Shown: positions 58,152 to 64,000 of the stretch, piece by piece
How positions within the stretch are numbered: the first letter of the stretch is position 1
How the letters are laid out: every line of letters begins with the position of its first letter
Source: JANOYY01 sp043720395
GTDB lineage: Bacteria > Actinomycetota > Acidimicrobiia > Acidimicrobiales > JANYDT01
Reading direction: 5' to 3'
Assembly (NCBI GenBank): GCA_043720395.1
Contig: JAYSSR010000066.1
Coordinates: 20,116 to 84,115, forward strand
DNA length: 64,000 nucleotides
Translations under genes and position numbers: made by a program
Notes under the pieces: generated by a model
What the model saw: only the letters and a program-made list of their open reading frames with translations
The model's database searches: none
Told to the model about the DNA's origin: nothing

Positions 58152-59672
58152 TTACTGCGGTCGGGGGAAGCGGCGGGAGGACTCGACAACGTTGAGGTCG
58201 AGGTGGTTGCGCATGAACCGTTCCGATGCGTCGACCTGTGGCTGGAAGTCCCACGGCGTGTGCCGGCCCTTGCGGAGCGCGCCGTTCACGAGACGCCGGA
58301 CACGCTGACTCGCGAGCACGTCGGCGTTGATCCGCGCAGCGTCCCAGCGTGCATCGGCGACGCTGCGCAACCCGGTGAGCCGGTCGGCGTACGCCGGGTC
58401 CGCCGCGACAGTCACCAGCTCGTGCGGGTCGGCCGCGACGTCGTAGAGCTGCTCCGGGTCGGCACTGCAGCGCAGGTACTTGAGATCACCATGGCGAACC
58501 ATGAAGATCGGAGCGACCGCACCTTCGCCGAGGTACTCGCCGAGAACGACGCGACCGGGGTCGCCATCGCCGCCGAGCAAGGGCACGAGCGACCATCCGT
58601 CGGTGACCTCGGGCTGGGGCGCGCCGCCAAGGTCGGTGAGCGTCGGGAGCAGATCGACGAGCGACACGTGCGACGCGCAGCGTCCGGGAGCAACCCCGGG
58701 CCCGCTCACGATCAGTGGCACCCGAGCCGCGTGCTCGAAGAAGTTCATCTTGTACCAGAGGCCACGTTCGCCGAGCATGTCGCCGTGGTCGGCCGTGAAG
58801 ATCACGATCGTGTCGTCGGCGAGTCCACAGGTCGTGAGCGTGCTGATGATCTGGCCGAACCAGTCGTCGATGTACGCGATCGACGAATAGTAAGCGTGCC
58901 GAGCATTTCGGACCTGCGCCTCGGTGATCGGCAGGGCGTCCATGTCGGAGACGTTGCGCAGCCGTCGGCTGTGCGGGTCAATCGTCGCCGGGTCAAGTGC
59001 GCCGACAGTCGGCAGGTCGATCGCATCGTGGTCGTAGCGGTCCCAGTACTCCTGACGCATCACGTAAGGGTCGTGCGGATGCGTGAACGAGACGGTCAGC
59101 AGCCACGGGTCGCTCTGCTGCCCGCGAGCGAGGTCACGGATCTTGCGGACGGCGTGGAAGCCGACCTCGTCGTCGTAGTCGAGCTGGTTGCTCGAGTCAG
59201 CGACCCCGGCCTTGCGGACGCTGTCCATATTGTGGAACCACCAGTCGACGCGGCGGTCGTCGGTCCAGTCGGGTGTCCAGCCGAAGTCGGCGGGGTAGAT
59301 GTCGGTGGTCAGCCGCTCCTCGAAGCCGTGCAGCTGGTCTGCGCCCACGAAGTGCATCTTGCCGACCAGCGTCGTGCGATACCCGGCCGCTCGGAGGTGG
59401 TGTGCGAACGTCGGGACGCTCGACGCCAGCTCCGCCGCGTTGTCGTATGCGCCGATCTCCGAGTTCAGCCTTCCCGAAAGCATGGCAAACCGGGAAGGCG
59501 CACAGAGTGGACTATTCGTGTAGGCGGATTCGAAGACCATGCCCCGTTCCGCGAGTCGGTCGATGTGAGGTGCCTTCACCACAAGGTGGCCGTAGATGGG
59601 CAGGAACGGCGCGGCCAGCTGGTCGGCCATCACGAGCAGGATGTTCGGGCGTCGGGCAGGTCGTGTCGTCAC
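58152..59672 (-). CDS. betC: Choline-sulfatase
   Basis: 506 residues. Sulfatase signature with C57-A-P-S-R61 (NSPLCAPSRFAMLSGRLN); Cys57 is oxidised to formylglycine. The N-terminal PNILLVMADQLAAPFLPIYG and the stretch LVGKMHFVGADQLHGFEERL, TTDIYPADFGWTPDW, WLLTVSFTHPHDPYVMRQEY and FTADHGDMLGERGLWYKMNF follow the choline-sulfatase subfamily closely. It hydrolyses choline-O-sulfate to choline and sulfate, as osmolyte, carbon or sulfur supply. The C-terminal basic helix typical of the family is present. It is divergent from a uridine-phosphorylase-like gene (30 bp). No choline oxidation genes are in view, and a linked importer for choline sulfate could be the Opp-type operon beside it. Confidence 0.9.
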   Translation of the reverse strand: MTTRPARRPNILLVMADQLAAPFLPIYGHLVVKAPHIDRLAERGMVFESAYTNSPLCAPSRFAMLSGRLNSEIGAYDNAAELASSVPTFAHHLRAAGYRTTLVGKMHFVGADQLHGFEERLTTDIYPADFGWTPDWTDDRRVDWWFHNMDSVRKAGVADSSNQLDYDDEVGFHAVRKIRDLARGQQSDPWLLTVSFTHPHDPYVMRQEYWDRYDHDAIDLPTVGALDPATIDPHSRRLRNVSDMDALPITEAQVRNARHAYYSSIAYIDDWFGQIISTLTTCGLADDTIVIFTADHGDMLGERGLWYKMNFFEHAARVPLIVSGPGVAPGRCASHVSLVDLLPTLTDLGGAPQPEVTDGWSLVPLLGGDGDPGRVVLGEYLGEGAVAPIFMVRHGDLKYLRCSADPEQLYDVAADPHELVTVAADPAYADRLTGLRSVADARWDAARINADVLASQRVRRLVNGALRKGRHTPWDFQPQVDASERFMRNHLDLNVVESSRRFPRPQ

Positions 59673-59702
59673 GCCAAGTTCCTACTCGACCAGACTGGAG
59701 CG

Positions 59703-60479
59703 ATGAGGCTCTACCACGTCGGTTTCGGACTCGAAGATCTCCCCATGCCGCCACCCGCCTTGGTTCTCCTCTCGGGCGACCCTGACCGGGCGGCGATGAT
59801 TGCCACGACCCGACTGACCGACCCGCGAGAATTGTCTACCGCCCGTGGCTTGACGAGCTATGTCGGGACGCTCGACGGAACCCCGGTGCTGTCATGTACC
59901 TCCGGGATGGGTGGGCCCTCGGCCAGCATCGCGTTCAACGAACTGGTGCAGCTCGGCATCACGACGGTCATCCGCGTCGGCACCTGCGGATCGATCCAGG
60001 CGCACGTCGCACCCGGCTCGGTCGTCATCAGTTCGGCGTCGCTGTGCCGCCAGGGGGCGGCCGATGACATCGCACCGGTCGAGTATCCGGCGTCGGCCGA
60101 CCCGTTCCTCACGGTCACGCTGGCCGACGCCGCACGTCGACTCGGCCACGACTTTCACGTAGGACTCACCGCGTCCGTTGACACGTTCTTCGAGGGCCAG
60201 GAGCGCTCGGTATCGTCCGCGAATCCGACGCTGCTCCGGCGTCTTCAGGGGCAGACCGAGGAGCTCCGCGCACTCAACATCCTCAACTACGAGATGGAGT
60301 CGGGGACGCTCTTCAAGGCGGGACTCGTGTATGGGGTCGCGGTGGGATGTGTCTGTGCGGTCGTTGCGCAGCGCACGGAGGGCGAGCAGGTCGTTCTCGA
60401 ATCCAAGGCAACCGCAGTGGACGCGGCCATCGACGTTGCGGTCGAAGGGGCGGGGGCGTGGCTCGCTCGGGCACGATGA
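59703..60479 (+). CDS. Nucleoside phosphorylase (uridine phosphorylase-like)
   Basis: 258 residues from ATG 59703. PNP/UDP family motifs: ALVLLSGDPDRAAMIATTRL (phosphate-binding GDPDR, about 19-38), SCTSGMGGPSASIAFNELVQ, VIRVGTCGSIQAHVAPGSVV, and the base/ribose block LNILNYEMESGTLFKAG with the MES ribose-binding residues. Phosphorolysis of uridine or another nucleoside is likely. A much longer in-frame extension upstream is only the antisense of the sulfatase gene. The divergent start lies 30 bp from betC. Confidence 0.85.
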   Translation: MRLYHVGFGLEDLPMPPPALVLLSGDPDRAAMIATTRLTDPRELSTARGLTSYVGTLDGTPVLSCTSGMGGPSASIAFNELVQLGITTVIRVGTCGSIQAHVAPGSVVISSASLCRQGAADDIAPVEYPASADPFLTVTLADAARRLGHDFHVGLTASVDTFFEGQERSVSSANPTLLRRLQGQTEELRALNILNYEMESGTLFKAGLVYGVAVGCVCAVVAQRTEGEQVVLESKATAVDAAIDVAVEGAGAWLARAR

Positions 60480-60513
60480 CTGCTATCGATTCGAGGCAAG
60501 CGAACCGCTCGCC

Positions 60514-60594
60514 CGACGAGTGCAGCTACAGCGCCACGTTGACGCTCCAGCGTGACCTTGTGCCGACAATGTGGCGCTGTGCGGTCACTCGTCG
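60514..60594. repeat. Palindrome family F between convergent genes
   Basis: Outer arms CGACGAGTG and CACTCGTCG (perfect), next arms ACAGCGCCACGTTG and CAATGTGGCGCTGT (one mismatch), centre ACGCT/AGCGT. 81 bp in total between a nucleoside phosphorylase and a CoA-transferase gene. It may act as a terminator. Confidence 0.85.
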
Positions 60595-60635
60595 TCGACG
60601 AAGGCGCGCCCGCGAACCGTACGTCCCCGAAACTC

Positions 60636-61829
60636 CTACAGGATGATGCCAGCCGATCTCAACGCGACGATGTCGGCAGGGGAGCGGCCGAGTTCGGCGA
60701 GCACTTCATCCGTATGCGCGCCTATTGACGGTGCGATCGGCGTGACCTCGACCGGCGTCGCAGAGAAGCGGACCGGGTGACGGGCTTCGAGCAAGCGTCC
60801 GAGCAGAGCATGCTCACGCGTTCGAAGCGACGCGTTATGAACGATCTGGACGTTGCTCTGTAGTTCGTCGAGGTCGAGCGCAGCGGAGAACGGAACGTCT
60901 TCGGCTTCGAGCCGGGGTACGAGATCGGCCGTGAGCCACGTCTCGAAGGACTCGGCGATCAGCGGGCCCAACACCGCACGGTTCTGTACGCGTGCATACG
61001 GTGTGTCGAACCGTTGATCGGTGACCCACTCGGCGTGTCCGAGCGCCCGGAACAACCCGTGGAACTCGGAGTCGCTGGCGCAGAAGTAGATGAGGTGCCC
61101 ATCGGCCGTCGCCTGCAGCCGGTACACCTTCGCCAAAGTCGACCGGTCCTCGACCTTCGGGTCGTCGAGCCATGCCTTGGCCATGTACCCGTCGGGGAAG
61201 AAGAAGGCCATGCCGACATCGAGCATGGGGATCACGAGGTGCTGTCCACCGGCACCACGCTCACGGGCGAAGAGCGCGGCCGTCACGGCCTGCGCGGTCG
61301 TCAGCGCGGTTGCCTTGTCGCACACGATCGTGCGGACGAGATCGGGGAACGGCACCTCCGGGTTCACCTGCACGGCCACGTGCCCGGTAAGTCCCTGGAT
61401 GATCGGGTCATAAACACGACGCTGCGCATACGGCCCGTCGGGACCGAACCCGCTGATCGACACGTAGACGATGTCGGGATTGACCGCAGCCACGTGCTCA
61501 TAGCCAAGACCGAGACGATCGACCACGCCCGGACGCCAGTTCTGAATGAACACGTCGCTGCGCCGGCACAGGTCGAGCACGGTCTCGCGCCCAACGTCCG
61601 TCGTAACGTCGATGGTGAGTGAACGCTTCCCGCGATTGCAGTTGACGTAGAGCCCCGACATCCCCTGAAGGTCGGGCGCGCCCTGAGTCCCACGAGTGAT
61701 GTCACCGTTGGTCGGCGTCTCGATCTTGACGACGTCGGCGCCCTGATCAGCGAGCCACATCGCCGCAAGCGGTCCGGACACCACCGCCGAAAAGTCCACG
61801 ACGCGCACGCCCTCCAACGGACCCTTCAC
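60636..61829 (-). CDS. Class III (CaiB/BaiF) CoA-transferase
   Basis: 397 residues from GTG 61829 (GGGGGCAG upstream). Family motifs: PLEGVRVVDFSAVVSGPLAA, ADQGADVVKIETPTNGDITR, NRGKRSLTIDVTTDVGRETV, DVFIQNWRPGVVDRLGLGYE and VYVSISGFGPDGPYAQRRVY, then DPIIQGLTGHVAVQVNPEVP. The catalytic Asp of formyl-CoA transferase-like enzymes would be in the segment near PMLDVGMAFFFPDGY. It moves CoA between carboxylic acids. It is 140 bp downstream of a TauD-type gene on the same strand. Confidence 0.9.
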   Translation of the reverse strand: MKGPLEGVRVVDFSAVVSGPLAAMWLADQGADVVKIETPTNGDITRGTQGAPDLQGMSGLYVNCNRGKRSLTIDVTTDVGRETVLDLCRRSDVFIQNWRPGVVDRLGLGYEHVAAVNPDIVYVSISGFGPDGPYAQRRVYDPIIQGLTGHVAVQVNPEVPFPDLVRTIVCDKATALTTAQAVTAALFARERGAGGQHLVIPMLDVGMAFFFPDGYMAKAWLDDPKVEDRSTLAKVYRLQATADGHLIYFCASDSEFHGLFRALGHAEWVTDQRFDTPYARVQNRAVLGPLIAESFETWLTADLVPRLEAEDVPFSAALDLDELQSNVQIVHNASLRTREHALLGRLLEARHPVRFSATPVEVTPIAPSIGAHTDEVLAELGRSPADIVALRSAGIIL

Positions 61830-61968
61830 ATCTGCCCCCAAGTGTCGATCCGGCAACCGTAGCGAGATTGGGGGATCGCCGCCCGAACGGTGAACCAATC
61901 CTCCGACGATGGGAACATCGCCGACCCCGGAGGTGGCTGATCTTCCCAACGTCGACAGGGCGAGTGGG

Positions 61969-62805
61969 TCAGACGCGATCGGCGACGGTGATGCGGTGGA
62001 GGAGACGCTGGTGACCCTGGTACCCGCCCGTGGCCGAGTGCACGAGCGACCGGTTGTCCCACATGGTGACCATGCCCTCGGACCAGCGGTGGCGATACAC
62101 GAAATCCTCGCGTCCCTGGTGGGCGTAGAGGGTGGCCAGCAATGGCTGCGCCTCAGCGTCGTCGAGGCCTTCGATGCCAATCGTGTACGCCGGGCTCACG
62201 TACAGCGCCGGTCGCCCTGTCTCCGGATGACGCCGCACAAGCGGGTGGCCCTGCGTCGCCAGCGCGTCGTCGGAGGAGATGATCGCCATCGAGCGTCCGA
62301 CATCCTTGTCGCCGTACGCACCTTTCTTGGAGTACCCACGCCGGGCCGAATGGACGCCGATCAACCCGTCGATCTGTGCCTTCAGATCGTCATCGAGAGC
62401 CTCGTACGCGGCGTGCTGGTCCGCGTAGAGGGTGTCGCCGCCGAGCGGCGGAATCACGCGTCCGTAGAGCAGCGTCGCCGCGGGTGGGGACGCGAGAAAG
62501 CTCCAGTCGGAGTGCCAGCCCTCGGCGAAGAGCGGTGCGGTCTCGTCCGCCTCACGGCGGATCTCGGCGACGTGCGGGTGGTCGTCGAGGCCCTTCAGGT
62601 ACGGGTCGACCCCAAATGGGCCGAAACGCAACGCAACCGTCTCGAACTCGTCGAGCGTCAGGGTCTGGTCGGGGAAGGCCACGACAAGGTGTTGCAGCCA
62701 GATCCCACGGATCTCTTCGGCGAGGTCGTCGGTCAGCGTCCGAAGATCGACGCCGCGGATCAACGCCCCGCACGGTCCGGCTGATGGTTCAACGACAAAA
62801 CCCAT
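61969..62805 (-). CDS. TauD/TfdA-family Fe(II)/2-oxoglutarate dioxygenase
   Basis: 278 residues. The facial triad is intact: H98-x-D100 in EGWHSDWSFLASPP and a distal His256 in NRSLVHSATGGYQGHQR, with Arg271 in LLHRITVADR to bind 2-oxoglutarate. Their spacing matches E. coli TauD (H99, D101, H255, R270). Other segments, GIWLQHLVVAFPDQTLTLDE and PPAATLLYGRVIPPLGGDTL, fit the family. Oxidative removal of sulfonate, aryloxy or alkyl groups is possible; no taurine transport genes are linked. Upstream lies palindrome C2 and an LLM oxidoreductase. Confidence 0.9.
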   Translation of the reverse strand: MGFVVEPSAGPCGALIRGVDLRTLTDDLAEEIRGIWLQHLVVAFPDQTLTLDEFETVALRFGPFGVDPYLKGLDDHPHVAEIRREADETAPLFAEGWHSDWSFLASPPAATLLYGRVIPPLGGDTLYADQHAAYEALDDDLKAQIDGLIGVHSARRGYSKKGAYGDKDVGRSMAIISSDDALATQGHPLVRRHPETGRPALYVSPAYTIGIEGLDDAEAQPLLATLYAHQGREDFVYRHRWSEGMVTMWDNRSLVHSATGGYQGHQRLLHRITVADRV

Positions 62806-62843
62806 GGCCGCACACTACGACCGAGCCGCGAAACCTGTCTGAC

Positions 62844-62920
62844 GTTGTGGCCCTAAGTTGGTCACCGTGGCCCCAAATCGGGCCGATCTGGGGCCACACC
62901 GACCGACTTGGGGCCACAAC
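62844..62920. repeat. Nested palindrome family C, copy C2
   Basis: Outer arms GTTGTGGCCC-AAGT-GGTC and GACC-ACTT-GGGCCACAAC, inner arms GTGGCCCCAAATC and the complementary CTGGGGCCAC, 77 bp. It shares GTGGCCCCAAAT with copy C1 and lies between co-directional TauD and LLM genes. Confidence 0.85.
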
Positions 62921-62943
62921 TCAGGTGGGGCGACCACCTTGGC

Positions 62944-63954
62944 TTATGCGGCGTTCGCGTCCCATCCTGCGAATGCGTCGATCATGGCCCGGACGTCGCC
63001 GAGCGGGTACAGGATCGGGCACGTCGCACCGTGCTTGACGTACTCCGCGACCTTTGTACGCGCCTCGGAAGCGGTGCCCGAAGCGGTCAACATCTGCACA
63101 ATCTCGTCGGGGACCAGCTTCGACGCCGCCTCGACCTGCTCGTGCGTGGCGGGCCAGGTGAGCACCTCGCCGACCTTGTCCAGCAACGTCTGAGGGACGC
63201 CGCTCGCCTTCATGATGTGCGGCTGCTGACCGAGGTATTGGGTCACCATCATCCGGGCCATGTCGAGGGCGGTCTTGCGGTCCTCATGCACTGAGCAGAC
63301 CACCAGCTGAGGACGATCGAGATCCATGGCGCTGCGTCCTGCCTTGGCCGCACCCTTCTCCAGCGCCTCCATCGCCCTCGCGTTGTAGTCCGGCGAAACG
63401 AGGTAGTTGAGAACCACACCGTCGGCGATCTCTCCGGTGAGTTCCATCATCTGCATGCCCGTCGCGCCGATGTAGATCGGGACGTCCTTCGGGCGGCGAT
63501 CCTGGTACACATAGTCGAGCTCGATACCGTCGACCTTCACGTACTGGCCGTTGAAGGTCACCGTCTCGTTGGCCAGAAGCGCACGGCAGACCGTGACCAC
63601 TTCCTTCATCACGGTCAGCGGACGCGCCCGCTCGATGCCGACCTTGGCCGCCAACGGATCCCACCACGCACCGAGCCCGAGAATGATCCGACCCGGGGCC
63701 AGATCGTCGAGGGTGGAGAACGTGGCCGCCAGCCGAGCCGGGTTCCGGGTCCAGCAATCAGCGACACCTGATCCGACCTTGATGCGCTCGGTCACCGCGG
63801 CGAACGCCGCCATGGGTGGAATGCAGTCGCGCACGAGACGGCTTTCCGCCTGCCAGACCGCACCAAACCCTTTCTCCTCGGCGTAGCGGACGATGTCCAT
63901 GCCCTCACGAATCGTGTGGGCGTCTTGCAGATAGAGGGCAACAGGCTGGGCCAT
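62944..63954 (-). CDS. LLM-class (F420-dependent-type) oxidoreductase
   Basis: 336 residues. TIM-barrel motifs: MDIVRYAEEKGFGAVWQAES, AAVTERIKVGSGVADCWTRN, ATFSTLDDLAPGRIILGLGA and VPIYIGATGMQMMELTGEIA. The family resembles F420-dependent methylenetetrahydromethanopterin reductase-type oxidoreductases of actinobacteria. The substrate is unknown. The start ATG 63954 is followed by only 46 bp of window, so the promoter is mostly out of view. Confidence 0.87.
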   Translation of the reverse strand: MAQPVALYLQDAHTIREGMDIVRYAEEKGFGAVWQAESRLVRDCIPPMAAFAAVTERIKVGSGVADCWTRNPARLAATFSTLDDLAPGRIILGLGAWWDPLAAKVGIERARPLTVMKEVVTVCRALLANETVTFNGQYVKVDGIELDYVYQDRRPKDVPIYIGATGMQMMELTGEIADGVVLNYLVSPDYNARAMEALEKGAAKAGRSAMDLDRPQLVVCSVHEDRKTALDMARMMVTQYLGQQPHIMKASGVPQTLLDKVGEVLTWPATHEQVEAASKLVPDEIVQMLTASGTASEARTKVAEYVKHGATCPILYPLGDVRAMIDAFAGWDANAA

Positions 63955-64000
63955 TGTGTGGGGTCCTTGCGTTGGTGGGCGGATCTACAGAAGGGAGAAG

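Noticed and set aside
58008..60479. An 823-codon plus-strand open frame across the sulfatase region
   Set aside because: Its first two-thirds are the antisense of a well-conserved sulfatase; only the last 258 codons, from ATG 59703, match a real family (nucleoside phosphorylase).

Overview
The window reads as chromosomal DNA from a high-GC actinobacterium, most plausibly an Acidimicrobiia (Ilumatobacter-like) lineage. That placement is inference from gene content: several luciferase-like (LLM-class, probably F420-dependent) oxidoreductases, many acyl-CoA dehydrogenases and crotonases, frequent GTG/TTG starts, ATGA/GTGA overlaps, and Lys/Thr-rich linkers behind signal peptides. I see no rRNA, tRNA, CRISPR array, phage or classical IS.

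Layout. 0-12.3 kb: a partial Bcr/CflA-type exporter, a repeat-bounded DUF559/AbiEi gene, a broken LLM gene, a three-gene minus-strand run (MetE-like, PEP-swivel protein, MBL hydrolase), a second repeat-bounded DUF559/AbiEi gene, an HpaB-type flavin monooxygenase, and divergently a second MetE-like gene with an acyl-CoA dehydrogenase. 12.3-20.8 kb: a ribbon-helix-helix/PIN toxin-antitoxin pair, RidA/RraA, a VOC protein, a flavin-dependent monooxygenase, a crotonase, an esterase, a DUF4143 ATPase, and broken metallophosphoesterase, crotonase and P450 genes. 20.9-31 kb: two catabolic sets (LLM, SDRs, beta-hydroxyacid dehydrogenase, MaoC, acyl-CoA dehydrogenase, crotonase, CoA ligase) with a FadR-type regulator. 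31-37.6 kb: an Opp/Dpp-type ABC importer whose binding protein is co-directional with an SDR and a CoA ligase, closed by a second FadR regulator; together this looks like uptake, CoA activation and beta-oxidation-like breakdown of an unidentified acid. 37.7-41.3 kb: a graveyard of selfish modules, with a decayed BsuBI/PstI-type restriction-modification pair and a frameshifted PIN toxin, next to a duplicated acyl-CoA dehydrogenase tail. 41.3-47 kb: a fused two-domain acyl-CoA dehydrogenase, its divergent partner, a HEPN-like/NYN fusion and an acyl-CoA synthetase relic. 47-52.4 kb: secreted proteins, a DUF2271/PepSY/ApbE flavin electron-transfer set and an acetylpolyamine-amidohydrolase-like gene. 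52.5-64 kb: a second Opp/Dpp-type importer, a choline-sulfatase, a uridine phosphorylase-like enzyme, a class III CoA-transferase, a TauD-type dioxygenase and an LLM oxidoreductase.

The most unusual signal is the repeat landscape. At least seven different families of short palindromic or iterated repeats sit in intergenic DNA. Two of them each bracket a DUF559/AbiEi-type putative nuclease gene in a compact 1.3-kb unit, with two or three copies on one side and one or two on the other, and the units end exactly where a neighbouring gene is truncated or stops. One family also occurs elsewhere without the gene. This recalls REP/RAYT systems but with a Vsr-like DUF559 protein, and may be an undescribed class of small mobile or self-propagating element.
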